A stretch of 64,000 bases of DNA from Thermogutta sp039793925 (GCF_039793925.1 NZ_JBAMME010000289.1:1-64000); one strand, 5' to 3'. Shown: positions 7,862 through 17,730, counted from the first letter of the stretch. Notes: generated from the letters alone by a model not told the origin. Program-made: numbers and translations.

Positions 7862-10132
7862 TTACCACGGCCGAAGGATCCAGCTTTCGGGAAACAGTTT
7901 GCTGACCAGCCAGTACCCGATCGCCAGGCCGAGAAGTCCCGACACAACAAATCCCACAATCCCGATAAAGGCACGGGGAAGCGTGATCCCAAACCCCACC
8001 CGGACGCGATCGCCAACCCGCCTTGATCGTGTGCCTGCCGATCTGGATGGGGAAAGCTCCGGCTCTACAATGAACTGTTCGTGGGGCACGTCCGCTTCTG
8101 CGCCTCCACTTGCCGACAGTTCACGGCGGCGTTCCTCGAAAACGGCGGCCGGCTTTATCGAATCAGGAACTGACAGGGATTCTTCACGGAGGAGTTCTTC
8201 CCGAGTAACCCGGACGACATCACGTCGAATCAGCGGCCCAGTCCCGAACACGGGTGCGGGCGCGATCTCTGCTGTACTCTCCGTTTTTTCCTGCAAAGGT
8301 AGCTCAGCCGTTACATTCTGAACAGTTGTCGGTTCGGGAGGCGCATATTGTTTCGGGGTGACGGCAGGCGGTGCTATTTCCAGGGGCATCCATCGGCCCT
8401 GCGCCTGAGCGGCGGCTAACCGCGGATGACGTGGTCGGGAGGGCGGTGTCGCCATCGGGCGCGAATCGGCTGCCGGAGCCCCGGCTTCCTCCCGGGCTGG
8501 GAGATATGGGGGCGATTCACTCTCCTCCGGCCCCTGATCTGCTGCAATGCGCGTGCGTGCTAAACCCTCGGAAACATGGCCCCAGGACTTCGCTGAGCCC
8601 AGTGTTTCCCGCCATCGTGTGATGGTTTCCCGTTCTAAACCCGATGCCGGGATAAATACGACTTCCAACTTTTGTGTGGAGCCAGACCACCGAGCAGTCC
8701 ACCCCAGCTCCCCAGTTTTCGTGCACGTTACTTCCAACTCAATCACCGAAGGCCCCGCTGGCTGGGACGTTTCCCTAATGAGGAGCTGGCCCATCTTTTC
8801 ACGTCGAGAAGCCATCTCTTTCCACAGGACGAGACTGATCGCGCCACCTACCGGTTGGGGAATTGTAAGCTCATGCACGCTATGCGATGGAAGAGCCGTG
8901 CCCTCGCCTGCGACGATGATTTTTTTCCCCTCCGGATCCCAGTCAGGCGCCAGAAAGAGCGTGAAAGGCAAAACGCTCTCAATATTCAACTGAGCAAAAT
9001 TGTTTTGCGCAGGGGAAACCCGTGCAGAACACTTCGACAGAGAGCACGACCTTTCCAGATACAAGGCCCCATAAAGAGCGGCTCCCCGAGCGACCGCTTC
9101 CTCTGGGTTGACTGTGAAATGAATATTTTGGCCAAAGACTTCGCCCAAAACTTGCTGAATCATCGGCATGCGGACGCCTCCACCCGTCACAACCGGCACA
9201 ATGGACCCACCGGGTTCGGACGACACTCGCTGAAGATGCCGGGTGAGCTTGCGTCGCAGAGAGGCAATCAGATCGGTGCACTGGCTCTCGAATTCCTGGC
9301 GGCTGATGACCATTTCAAACCGGGCAGATTCGAGTTCCACCTCCAGGCGCGTGCGATCGCGAGCGCTCAGATTGTGCTTGGCTTCTACGACCGCCCCATA
9401 TATCCTGTTCCACAACAGAGGATTGCCTCGGGGATCGGAGAAACCTTCGGCGAGCATCCGTTCCGCAACCAGCTCCCCCAACCGCAGGTCAAAATCGTAT
9501 CCAGAAAGCTGCGGATTCACCTCATAAGAAAGGGTTCGGCACACTCCTTCGTGGAGAACGAGAGTGGCCATCTGGCAGGCACCACCCCCGAGATCGAATA
9601 CAAAAAACAGGCGTTGGCGGGAACTGGCTCGGTCGATACTTTCACCTGTGGCCTCGAGGAACGCGAGGACGGCCGCAACGTGGTCCTGCACAACCCCCAG
9701 TCCACTCAACCCTGCAATCTCTCCGGCATCCATCACCGCCTGGCAGCGCCAATGGTCAAAGTGACCTGGGACCGAGAAGATGCAACGTGAATCGCTCGGA
9801 ATCTGGCGATGAAGGACATCCCGAAGCCGTCGCAGGACGCACGCCTGGATGACCTCGGGCGGGAGTTTCTGGCCGCGAATCGGTCGGCTGTAGAGGGCCG
9901 TCCCCAGCTCCCGCTTCATCCAGTAGGCCACTTCATCACGATAGAGAAACATGACATTCCTGGCTTCTCGGCCCACGATGATGTCAGTCTCTGTAAAGCG
10001 TACGGCGTTGGGCAAAAAAGTGTCGCCCCTCTCATCGCGAATCATCTCAGAGTGACCGGTGGCATCTAGGGAAGCAGCACAGATCTTCCAGGTTCCCAGA
10101 TCGATACCCACCGGTTGGCTTGCGGCGCTCAT
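7862..10132 (-). CDS. Hsp70-like ATPase with C-terminal membrane anchor
   Basis: A 756-residue protein. Residues 1 to about 385 are an actin/Hsp70 nucleotide-binding domain: phosphate-1 GIDLGTWK near residue 9, phosphate-2 VFDLGGGACQMAT, the adenosine region VVTGGGVRMPMIQ and EEAVARGAALYGA. A beta-rich stretch that may be a reduced substrate-binding domain follows to about 500. Next comes a long Pro/Ala/Glu-rich linker, then a single hydrophobic segment at the end (GIVGFVVSGLLGLAIGYWLV) with a short basic/aromatic tail. DnaK itself is soluble and ends in a helical lid, which is missing here. The likely topology is cytoplasmic ATPase tethered to the membrane. The ATG at 10132 follows GGGGAAAAGGGG; the frame extends further upstream without support. 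No DnaJ or GrpE is near. Confidence 0.88.
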   Translation of the reverse strand: MSAASQPVGIDLGTWKICAASLDATGHSEMIRDERGDTFLPNAVRFTETDIIVGREARNVMFLYRDEVAYWMKRELGTALYSRPIRGQKLPPEVIQACVLRRLRDVLHRQIPSDSRCIFSVPGHFDHWRCQAVMDAGEIAGLSGLGVVQDHVAAVLAFLEATGESIDRASSRQRLFFVFDLGGGACQMATLVLHEGVCRTLSYEVNPQLSGYDFDLRLGELVAERMLAEGFSDPRGNPLLWNRIYGAVVEAKHNLSARDRTRLEVELESARFEMVISRQEFESQCTDLIASLRRKLTRHLQRVSSEPGGSIVPVVTGGGVRMPMIQQVLGEVFGQNIHFTVNPEEAVARGAALYGALYLERSCSLSKCSARVSPAQNNFAQLNIESVLPFTLFLAPDWDPEGKKIIVAGEGTALPSHSVHELTIPQPVGGAISLVLWKEMASRREKMGQLLIRETSQPAGPSVIELEVTCTKTGELGWTARWSGSTQKLEVVFIPASGLERETITRWRETLGSAKSWGHVSEGLARTRIAADQGPEESESPPYLPAREEAGAPAADSRPMATPPSRPRHPRLAAAQAQGRWMPLEIAPPAVTPKQYAPPEPTTVQNVTAELPLQEKTESTAEIAPAPVFGTGPLIRRDVVRVTREELLREESLSVPDSIKPAAVFEERRRELSASGGAEADVPHEQFIVEPELSPSRSAGTRSRRVGDRVRVGFGITLPRAFIGIVGFVVSGLLGLAIGYWLVSKLFPESWILRPW

Positions 10133-10429
10133 TGTCCCCTTTTCCCCGTTCTCTTGTGAGGCGCTGTGAGAAAGGTGGTGTGTTCGCCAGCACGTCTGGG
10201 TGGCAAGGCCCGCTGTGCCCACACCGCCAGTTCTCCGATGATCACTATAACTTTCGCTCCTGTTCTGGTATCATCAATTCAGGTTTTGTGCCAAATAGCT
10301 AGCTTTTTCTTGATCGTACCTTACCCATCAAGGACTGAACACTTGCCCGCACTGGTTACGGTACGTCGGTCGTAGGAGCGACTGCGGTCATTTGGGCGTG
10401 ATGAGCCCTGAAGAACACGGCTGATAGAG

Positions 10430-10990
10430 ATGAGTGCATCGCTGGAAGTGGAATTCAAGTTCAGGGACGTCGATCTTGCGAGTGTGGAAAAGCGACTTTG
10501 TGAACTGCACGCCGTCCCGGAGGGAGTCCGCGAAGAAGTCGATCTTTACTTCGCCCATCCGGCACGTGATTTTTCGCGGACGGACGAAGCGCTGCGCATT
10601 CGTCGAATTGGTGATCGCAACTGGATCACGTACAAAGGCCCCAAAATCGACAGTGTTTCCAAAACTCGAGACGAAATCGAACTCCCCCTGGCAGACGGCC
10701 GCGAAGCGTGGGAAAGCTGGAAAAGGCTCCTGGAACGCTTGGGATTCCGACCGGTTCGCCAGGTAGCCAAGCGGCGGAAACGATTTCTCCTGGATTGGGA
10801 AGGATGGGCCATTGAGATTTCCCTCGACGAGGTGGCCGATCTGGGGGTCTTTGTGGAACTGGAGATTGTCTGCCAACACGAAAAAATGGCGGCTGCGCGG
10901 GACGCTTTGAGTCGCCTGGCAGCCGAATTGGGTCTACAGACGAGCGAGAGAAGAAGCTACCTGGAATTGTTGCTCCAAATGCCACAGTAG
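10430..10990 (+). CDS. CYTH domain protein (CyaB/thiamine-triphosphatase-like)
   Basis: A 186-residue protein with the CYTH signature ExExK at Glu6-Glu8-Lys10 (EVEFKF). The alternating charged strands of the tunnel fold follow: EALRIRRI, WITYKGPK, TRDEIEL, KRRKRFLLDW, EISLDEV and FVELEIV. CYTH enzymes bind triphosphates with metals; members are class IV adenylate cyclases, thiamine triphosphatases or inorganic triphosphatases. The length fits the CyaB type. Which substrate is used cannot be decided from sequence. The ATG at 10430 has only a weak upstream purine run (GATAGAG). The MFS gene follows after 170 bases on the same strand. Confidence 0.88.
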   Translation: MSASLEVEFKFRDVDLASVEKRLCELHAVPEGVREEVDLYFAHPARDFSRTDEALRIRRIGDRNWITYKGPKIDSVSKTRDEIELPLADGREAWESWKRLLERLGFRPVRQVAKRRKRFLLDWEGWAIEISLDEVADLGVFVELEIVCQHEKMAAARDALSRLAAELGLQTSERRSYLELLLQMPQ

Positions 10991-11160
10991 AGAGTATGAG
11001 CCGGCATTTTCAAGGACATGCGCAAAAGGCTCCCCACCCCCGCAAACGTTCCACAAGTTTTTGCTTTGATTTCCCGCCGTCGAACAATTTGGCGTAAAAT
11101 CAAAGGGCATACGAGCAGACTGTGAACCTTTCGCGGCTGTAGCGGTGGGCTATCGCACTC

Positions 11161-12522
11161 ATGCAGGACATTCCCCCCTTGGATGCGAGCAGAACGGGTT
11201 GTCGGGAAAGGCATTCCCGTCCCGACATGGAGTGCGGCCCTGATCCTGTATCGCACCGGGCCAATCTCTGGCTGCTCATTTTTCATCAGATTGTTTTTCG
11301 CGTGGGTTGGACGTTTAAAACCGAGAGCGTTGTCCTTCCGGGTTTTCTCGATTTTCTCGCAGGCCCTGGGGCAGGCATCTATCGGGGATTTCTGCCGATT
11401 CTCAATCGCGCAGGACAGGGTGTATTCCCGATCTTCCTGGCCCGACTGATGGATCATGTCCCCACCAAGCGGTTCACACTCGTCATGTTTTGCGGTTTGC
11501 TCGCTGTTCCGCTTGGACTGATGGCCCTTCTGGCGCTGGGGTACGGAGAAATCGGTCGCCGCAACGCTGCCGTGGCCTTTCTGGCGGTTTACTTCCTATT
11601 TTCCGGTGTCTACGGCCTGTACCAGGTCGCATTTAACACCGTTCAGGGAAAACTCATTCGCCCGGACTACCGCGGCCGACTGATGAGCTACTCCACGTTT
11701 TGGGGAACGATTCCGGCAATCCTTGTGGGATTGCTGGTCCTGCGGTCCTGGCTGTCGGGCAATTTTCCCCACTACGACATCGTCTTCTCAACCAGCGCCT
11801 GTCTGTTCATTTTGTCGGGAGTTCTCTGCCTGCTGTTACGCGAACCAGGCAGAGATGGAGCTCGGCACAGGGTCTCTACCGTGAGTTTTTGGGAACCGTT
11901 CATCCGGTCATTTCGTACCCGCCCCGGTTTGAGAGGGCTCTGGCTTGTCGGCATGGTGTATAGCTTTTCTCTGGCGCTGGTGCCCCACTACCAGGCTTTC
12001 GCCCGAGAGCGGCTGCACATTTCAGCCGACCAGCAATACCTCTGGGTGATCGCCCAGAGCGCCAGCGTTGGCGTGTTCAGTATCCTCGTGGGATGGCTGG
12101 CCGATCGATTCGGAAATCGCCTTACGTTCGCTCTCCTCGTGTTTTGTTCAGCCATGACACCGGCGTGGTGCCTAGCGATGCTCCATCTTCCCCGAAGCTG
12201 GGTGGAGAGCGGTATCTGGTTCACATTCTTGACCCTGGCCTTCACCACTCTCACACCGCGTCTGGCGGTCAATTATGCCCTGGAGTTGGTCCCAGCGCAG
12301 GAACACGCGGTGGCCACGGCAGGACTCCAGGTGGCTATTACGGTTCCCCTTCTGGCATCTCCCCTATGGGGCTGGATCATCGAGCTGTGGGGATTTGAAG
12401 GCCTGCTGCGTGCCGCCATCGTGGTGATTTCTCTGGCCGGCGTCATGAGTATCTTCCTCCCTGAACCTCGCGCAAGCCTCTATGCGATGCCGCCGTCCAA
12501 GATCATCCCGGGCGAGGAATAA
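11161..12522 (+). CDS. Major facilitator superfamily transporter
   Basis: A polytopic protein of up to 453 residues with about a dozen hydrophobic segments. The loop motifs suit MFS: LARLMDHVPTKR and RPDYRGRLMSYSTFWG in the first half and VGWLADRFGNRLTF in the second, the last close to the GxLaDrxGrr signature. The substrate is unknown. The start is uncertain: the ATG at 11161 has no clear ribosome binding site, and an ATG at 11227, nearer the first membrane segment, is an alternative. It is convergent with argS, with 8 bases between the stops. Confidence 0.85.
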   Translation: MQDIPPLDASRTGCRERHSRPDMECGPDPVSHRANLWLLIFHQIVFRVGWTFKTESVVLPGFLDFLAGPGAGIYRGFLPILNRAGQGVFPIFLARLMDHVPTKRFTLVMFCGLLAVPLGLMALLALGYGEIGRRNAAVAFLAVYFLFSGVYGLYQVAFNTVQGKLIRPDYRGRLMSYSTFWGTIPAILVGLLVLRSWLSGNFPHYDIVFSTSACLFILSGVLCLLLREPGRDGARHRVSTVSFWEPFIRSFRTRPGLRGLWLVGMVYSFSLALVPHYQAFARERLHISADQQYLWVIAQSASVGVFSILVGWLADRFGNRLTFALLVFCSAMTPAWCLAMLHLPRSWVESGIWFTFLTLAFTTLTPRLAVNYALELVPAQEHAVATAGLQVAITVPLLASPLWGWIIELWGFEGLLRAAIVVISLAGVMSIFLPEPRASLYAMPPSKIIPGEE

Positions 12523-12530
12523 CGCGAGAG

Positions 12531-14498
12531 TTACATACGATTAACCACCTCAATCCCCAGAAGCTCCAGCCCCTGGCGGATGACCCGCGCCGTCAGGTCG
12601 CACAGAAGCAACCGGCTCTGCCGCTCCTCGCTGTCTGCCGCCTGTAGGACAGGGCAGGACTCATAAAAAGTGGAAAAACGGTTGGCCAGGGAAAACAGAT
12701 AGCCCGTCAACTGATTGGGACGATAATCCTCGAGCACTAATTGGATGGCTTCTGGGAAGCGGAGGATCTCCTGACCCAGAGCCCGCTCGGCCGGATGTTT
12801 CAGGTGGATGGGACCGTCGAGCTCGCGAAGCATGGTCACATCGACTCCGCCTTTCGCGAAGATGTTTTGAATCCGAGCGTAGGCATACTGCATGTAAGTG
12901 CCGGTGTTTCCGGTCATGGCCAGCATCTTGTCGTAGCTGAAAACATAGTCGCTGGTGCGATTTTGCGAGAGATCCGCGTACTTCAGCGCACCAATCCCCA
13001 CGACTTCCGCGATTCGACGCCGCTCCTCTTCGGACAACTCCGGTCCTGTTGGTTTGGCATCGTCGTTGGCGCAAACGATCTGGTAGGCACGGCGAACCGC
13101 TTCGTCGAGCAGGGACTCCAGCCCGACTACGTCCCCTTCGCGGGTCTTGAAAGGTCGTCCGTCCTCGCCCAGCACGGTGCCGAAACTCACGTGGACGAGC
13201 TTCACCTTGTCGTATCCCATCATGCGAGCGGCAGCAAAAAGCTGGCGAAAATGGAGACTCTGCCGGAAATCCACGACATAGAGAATGGCATCCGGGTTCC
13301 AGGTTTCCATGCGGTAGCGAAGGGTTGCCAGATCTGTTGTAGCGTAAAGGAAGGCACCATCCTGCTTGCGGATGATCATGGGGGTTTCAATATCGGGGAA
13401 AAAGATGCAAATCGCCCCTTCACTCTCCCGCGCAAGTCCCTTCTGGAGAAGTTCCTCCACCAGGGGACCGAGCCGATCGTGGTAAAAACTTTCGCCAAGC
13501 GTGTAATCGAAACGGATACCCAGGCGGCGGTAAATTCTGTTCATTTCGTCCAAGCTGTGAGGTAAAAACTCGCGCCACAATCGGAGGTTCTCTTCGTCTC
13601 CCGCGTGCAATTTCGCGGTTTCCCGGAGCACCTCCTGTTCGATGTCGGGATGCGCCTTCGCCCACTCGTAGAGAACAGGATCCGCTTCCACTGCGGTACG
13701 CTTGCGCTGTAATTCTTCCAGCTCTTCTCGGAGCTCCTTGATTTCTTCCTGGAGTCCGCGGCGTTTTTTCTCTTCCTTTTTCAGGGCTGCGGGAGAGGTG
13801 TGACTCCCGTTTGCCCGGGCAAGTTCCTGTTCTTTCGTCTGCAAACGACTTTCCAGATCAGCTATTTTCTGTACTGCTTCCTGATAATCGATGAGTTGCC
13901 GCACAAGGCGGTACAGCCGGGCAAGCTCCGCCACCGGGTTTTTCTTGTAGGCTTCTTCGTCCAGGAAATGACGATAACCGTAAATGATCATGCCGAACTG
14001 CGTGCCCCAATCGCCGATGTGGTTATCGCTGATCACGTGATGACCGACGAAACGCAACGTCCTGTAAATTGCATCGCCGATCACCGTGGAGCGAATGTGT
14101 CCAACATGCATCGGCTTGGCCACGTTGGGGGCGGAATAGTCGATGATGATGGTTTCCGCTTTTTCCACCGGTGGCACACCCAGGCGGGGATCCTCAAGAA
14201 GGGCCTGCAAACATTTTCCCAAGTATTCGTCACGGAGTCGAAAGTTGATGAATCCTGGTCCGGCGATCTCGGGCGGTTGGGCCATGTCGCTCACGTCCAG
14301 CGCGGCGACGATCTCCTCCGCTATCTCTCGCGGCTTTTTGCGCAGGGCCTTGGCCAACGGCATCGCCAGGTCGGCCTGGTAATCGCCCAATCGCTCATCC
14401 TGGGTCGGGCGGATCAATTTGAGATACGATTCGGGATCCGATATGAGCCGGGCGAGAACGGGACGAAAACGGGCTCGCAGTTCCTCAAGAATGTTCAT
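12531..14498 (-). CDS. argS: Arginyl-tRNA synthetase
   Basis: A 655-residue class I synthetase that charges tRNA-Arg. The N-terminal additional domain is followed by the HIGH-type motif HVGH at 131-134 (APNVAKPMHVGHIRST). Later come GDWGTQFGM, the arginine-pocket region and FKTREGDVV. The canonical KMSKS is replaced, as in many ArgS. The C-terminal anticodon-binding helices end in GLELLGIEVVNRM. The protein is longer than typical bacterial ArgS (about 550-590) because of a charged, predicted coiled-coil insertion at about 205-272 (LQEEIKELREELEELQRKR). The start at 14498 follows GGAAG. It is downstream of rsfS on the same strand. Confidence 0.97.
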   Translation of the reverse strand: MNILEELRARFRPVLARLISDPESYLKLIRPTQDERLGDYQADLAMPLAKALRKKPREIAEEIVAALDVSDMAQPPEIAGPGFINFRLRDEYLGKCLQALLEDPRLGVPPVEKAETIIIDYSAPNVAKPMHVGHIRSTVIGDAIYRTLRFVGHHVISDNHIGDWGTQFGMIIYGYRHFLDEEAYKKNPVAELARLYRLVRQLIDYQEAVQKIADLESRLQTKEQELARANGSHTSPAALKKEEKKRRGLQEEIKELREELEELQRKRTAVEADPVLYEWAKAHPDIEQEVLRETAKLHAGDEENLRLWREFLPHSLDEMNRIYRRLGIRFDYTLGESFYHDRLGPLVEELLQKGLARESEGAICIFFPDIETPMIIRKQDGAFLYATTDLATLRYRMETWNPDAILYVVDFRQSLHFRQLFAAARMMGYDKVKLVHVSFGTVLGEDGRPFKTREGDVVGLESLLDEAVRRAYQIVCANDDAKPTGPELSEEERRRIAEVVGIGALKYADLSQNRTSDYVFSYDKMLAMTGNTGTYMQYAYARIQNIFAKGGVDVTMLRELDGPIHLKHPAERALGQEILRFPEAIQLVLEDYRPNQLTGYLFSLANRFSTFYESCPVLQAADSEERQSRLLLCDLTARVIRQGLELLGIEVVNRM

Positions 14499-14600
14499 CG
14501 TGCAACTTCCTTCAGCACCGAGTGACGGCCGAATTAATACAATCTCCCGACACCAGGTCAGACCTGGCGTTGGGGGAAGGAACGGAAGACTGGAGCGTCT

Positions 14601-14996
14601 TCACATGGACGCCATTCTCGCGGAACCGTCATCCCCTGGGGAGAAGGGGATCTGACGGGCATGCGACCAGAGATCTTCGAGGGCGTAATAGCGGCGGGTT
14701 TCTGGGTCAAAAAGATGGACAACCACGTCTCCGTAGTCCAGCAGGATCCACCGACTTTCCCCAAAACCTTCAATCCCAAGCCGCCGCGCCCCCTGTTGGG
14801 TGAGGGCTTCGTCGATGTGTTCACTCATCGCATGAAGCTGACGGCGACTGGTTCCTGAGACGATGACGAAGAAATCAAAAAACGTGGTCAGCTCGCGCAT
14901 GTCGAGGATCACGATGTCCTGCCCGCGATGTTCCTCGGCAGTCCGTGCCGCCAGAAGTGCCCGCTCCAAAGAAGTTGTCGTTTCGATGGACGGCAT
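14601..14996 (-). CDS. rsfS: Ribosomal silencing factor RsfS
   Basis: A 131-residue protein of the RsfS/Iojap/DUF143 family, which binds ribosomal protein uL14 and blocks joining of the subunits when translation must be slowed. Visible signatures are LDMRELTTFFDFFVIVSG (31-48), SRRQLHAMSEHI (50-61), GFGESRWILLDYGDVVVHLF (about 78-96) and the ending YYALEDLW. The ATG at 14996 gives the normal family length; the frame runs open to 15182 with nothing family-like. The ribosome binding site is weak. It probably forms a two-gene unit with argS, 102 bases downstream. Confidence 0.95.
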   Translation of the reverse strand: MPSIETTTSLERALLAARTAEEHRGQDIVILDMRELTTFFDFFVIVSGTSRRQLHAMSEHIDEALTQQGARRLGIEGFGESRWILLDYGDVVVHLFDPETRRYYALEDLWSHARQIPFSPGDDGSARMASM

Positions 14997-15315
14997 CGCG
15001 TTGTCGTATTCGTTCACTCTCTGATTCTCCAGAAACCCGGACCGAATCACGTGAGACCAGACGCCTAGTTTATCTCCCCTATTCATTTTACACGAGGTTC
15101 CCCTCATCGAAAACGTTGGCTCACTCTGATAACCTGATACCCCAGATCCCCGCCATTGACTCCGGGCGAGTGAGTCCAACAAAACGGTTTGCCAATCGTT
15201 CTTGATAGCCAGGCTTCAAGCCGCTTTGTTGGTCGGGATAGTTTGCCAGAAATGACCATCGTGGGCCGTTGCTTCCCGGCAGCCGAATTTTCTGCAACTG
15301 CGTGAGAGGTTTCCC
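14997..15315. other. Divergent promoter region rsfS / GH95
   Basis: About 320 bases between the divergent rsfS-argS unit and the GH95 gene. It must contain both promoters. I see no clear consensus pair, operator palindrome or RNA structure. A GAGAGG site precedes the GH95 ATG. Confidence 0.4.
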
Positions 15316-17730
15316 ATGAGGTGGATGATCGGAAGGCTTTTAGCAAGAAAATTACTGCCTTTAACCGCAGTAGGTGTGGTGTTGACGGTTGTCAGCAGCA
15401 GGGATTCAGGCCGACAGGTACTCCGCGCGGAAGAGTCGCTCCGGCTCTGGTACGAACGGCCGGCAGACAAGTGGACCGAGGCCTTGCCCCTCGGTAACGG
15501 CCGTTTGGGGGCCATGGTATTCGGAAAGACGGATCGGGAACGGATCCAGATCAATGAAGACACGGTCTGGGCCGGCTCACCGCATGATTACTCGCATCCC
15601 GGTGCCGCCAAGTATCTTCCCGAGATTCGACGTCTCCTGCTAGAAGGAAAACAGCAGGAGGCTACCGCTCTGGCGGCCGAGTATTTCATGAGCATTCCGC
15701 TTCGCCAGATGCCCTATCAGCCCTGCTGCGACCTCGAACTAGACTTTGGTGAAACCGGTCCCGTCAATTCGTACCGGAGGGAGCTGGATCTTTCATCCGC
15801 CGTGGCACTCACGACATACCGCGTGGGTGACGTGACATTCACACGCAGCGTCTTTGCGAGTTTCCCGGATCAGGTGATCGTTGTTCGAATAACCGCCGAT
15901 AAACCCAGCGCGGTGGCATTTGCCGCCTCGTTGACAACACCCCATAGCCAGCGCGAAGTTCACGCGGTTGACAATCAAATTGTGCTCCGCGGCAAGGTGG
16001 CGGACTATGTGATTCGGTCCACCGGCGAACGCCTTCCCAGCGCAATCCGTTTTGAAGTTCGGGCTCTAGTTCTGGCGGAGGGTGGCTTGGTGACCCCTGA
16101 GGATGGTGCCCTACGGGTACAGGGAGCGGACGCTGCCACGATTTTGCTGACGGCAGCCACCAATTATCGGAATTTCCGAGATGTCAGCGGAGATCCTTCC
16201 GCTCGTTGCACCGCGGTGATTCAGAATGCGGCTGCGCTTTCCTACGAGAAGCTGCTTGCACGGCACCTGGAAGACTATCGCGCGCTGTTCGATCGCGTTC
16301 ACCTCTCGCTGCCCGAAACTCCGGCGGCCAGTCAGCCCACAGATCGCCGGCTTCGTGATTTTGGTAAACAGAATGATCCACAGCTGGTGGCCCTGTATTT
16401 TCAGTTCGGGCGTTACCTGCTGATTGCAAGCAGTCGTCCTGGCAGTCAGCCGGCAAATCTCCAGGGAATCTGGAATGAGAGCCTCAACCCGCCGTGGGAA
16501 TCCAAGTACACCACGAACATCAATGTGGAAATGAATTACTGGCCTGCCGAAGTGTGCCATTTGTCCGAATGCACTGAACCGCTCTTCGCCGCTATGGAAG
16601 AGCTGGCGATCTCCGGCGCTCGAACTGCCGAGGTTCATTACGGGATGCCGGGCTGGGTGCTTCATCACAATTTTGACCTCTGGCGGGGGACTGCTCCCAT
16701 CAATGCGGCGAATCACGGCATTTGGCCGATGGGCGGTGCCTGGCTCTGCCAGCACCTGTGGTGGCACTACGAATTCACTTTGGATCGCGAATTCCTGGCG
16801 CGTCGCGCGTACCCACTCATGAAGGGAGCGTGCGAATTCTTCCTCAACTACCTCATCGAAGATCCCCGAAGCGAACACCACTGGCTTATTTCCGGGCCTT
16901 CCAACTCTCCGGAGCAGGGCGGCCTCGTCATGGGCCCCACCATGGACCATCAGATTCTCCGTTATCTGTTTTTGACGACCGCCAAGGCGGCTGAAATCCT
17001 CGGCGTCGATCCTGATTTTCGCAACAAGCTTTTGGAAATGCGGGCTCGGATCGCTCCCAATCAGATCGGGAAGTACGGACAGCTTCAAGAATGGCTGGAA
17101 GACAAGGATGATCCTAATAACAAACATCGACACCTCTCTCATCTTTGGGCGGTTTTTCCCGGGGAAGAGATCACCCCGCGGGGCACACCGGAATTGTGCC
17201 GAGCGGCTCGCCGCTCCCTGGAGTTCCGAGGAGACGGAGGAACAGGGTGGAGCAAAGCCTGGAAAGTTTGCCTCTGGGCACGCTTCGAGGACGGGAATCG
17301 GGCTTACAAATTGCTCAGAGAGCTGATTGCTGAAAACACCCTCCCGAATATGTTCGACACGTGCCCACCTTTTCAAATTGACGGCAATTTCGGCGGCACC
17401 ATGGGAATAGCCGAGATGCTTCTCCAGTCTCACAGTGGTGAAATTTCCCTTTTGCCGGCTTTGCCGGATGCGTGGCCCTCAGGCAAAGTAGAAGGACTCC
17501 GGGCCAGAGGCAAAGTCGGCGTCTCCATTCAATGGGAAGAGCATACGATCCTGGCAGAGCTGAAGCCGGAGGTCTCGCAGTGGATTCGCTTGCGACTGCC
17601 TCGATCCGTCAGCCGGGTTGAGGTTCGCGACAATTTCGGTGCGCCCGTCCAAACAACGCGCACCGAAGATGGAGCGTACCTCTTTTCGGTTCAGCCGGGC
17701 AGCTACACGGTCCGAGCCAGCCGAGGTTAA
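15316..17730 (+). CDS. GH95-family alpha-L-fucosidase, secreted
   Basis: An 804-residue enzyme with an N-terminal signal-like segment (LLPLTAVGVVLTVVSS). The GH95 hallmarks run in order: LWYERPADKWTEALPLGNG at about 45-63, GRLGAMVFG, INEDTVWAGSPHDY, then NLQGIWNESLNPPWESKY and NINVEMNYWPAE in the middle. GPSNSPEQG, HLSHLWAVFPG, GTGWSKAWK and PPFQIDGNFGGT lie in the C-terminal part. The family cleaves alpha-1,2-linked fucose (some members act on galactose) with an inverting mechanism. The length is normal. Export suggests use of fucosylated glycans from outside. The start at 15316 follows GAGAGG. No other sugar-use gene is adjacent, so it may work with enzymes elsewhere. Confidence 0.93.
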   Translation: MRWMIGRLLARKLLPLTAVGVVLTVVSSRDSGRQVLRAEESLRLWYERPADKWTEALPLGNGRLGAMVFGKTDRERIQINEDTVWAGSPHDYSHPGAAKYLPEIRRLLLEGKQQEATALAAEYFMSIPLRQMPYQPCCDLELDFGETGPVNSYRRELDLSSAVALTTYRVGDVTFTRSVFASFPDQVIVVRITADKPSAVAFAASLTTPHSQREVHAVDNQIVLRGKVADYVIRSTGERLPSAIRFEVRALVLAEGGLVTPEDGALRVQGADAATILLTAATNYRNFRDVSGDPSARCTAVIQNAAALSYEKLLARHLEDYRALFDRVHLSLPETPAASQPTDRRLRDFGKQNDPQLVALYFQFGRYLLIASSRPGSQPANLQGIWNESLNPPWESKYTTNINVEMNYWPAEVCHLSECTEPLFAAMEELAISGARTAEVHYGMPGWVLHHNFDLWRGTAPINAANHGIWPMGGAWLCQHLWWHYEFTLDREFLARRAYPLMKGACEFFLNYLIEDPRSEHHWLISGPSNSPEQGGLVMGPTMDHQILRYLFLTTAKAAEILGVDPDFRNKLLEMRARIAPNQIGKYGQLQEWLEDKDDPNNKHRHLSHLWAVFPGEEITPRGTPELCRAARRSLEFRGDGGTGWSKAWKVCLWARFEDGNRAYKLLRELIAENTLPNMFDTCPPFQIDGNFGGTMGIAEMLLQSHSGEISLLPALPDAWPSGKVEGLRARGKVGVSIQWEEHTILAELKPEVSQWIRLRLPRSVSRVEVRDNFGAPVQTTRTEDGAYLFSVQPGSYTVRASRG

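Noticed and set aside
8672..9790. 372-codon plus-strand frame
   Set aside because: Antisense to the Hsp70-like gene; no motifs.
16111..17433. 440-codon minus-strand frame
   Set aside because: Antisense to the GH95 gene, which has clear family motifs throughout.
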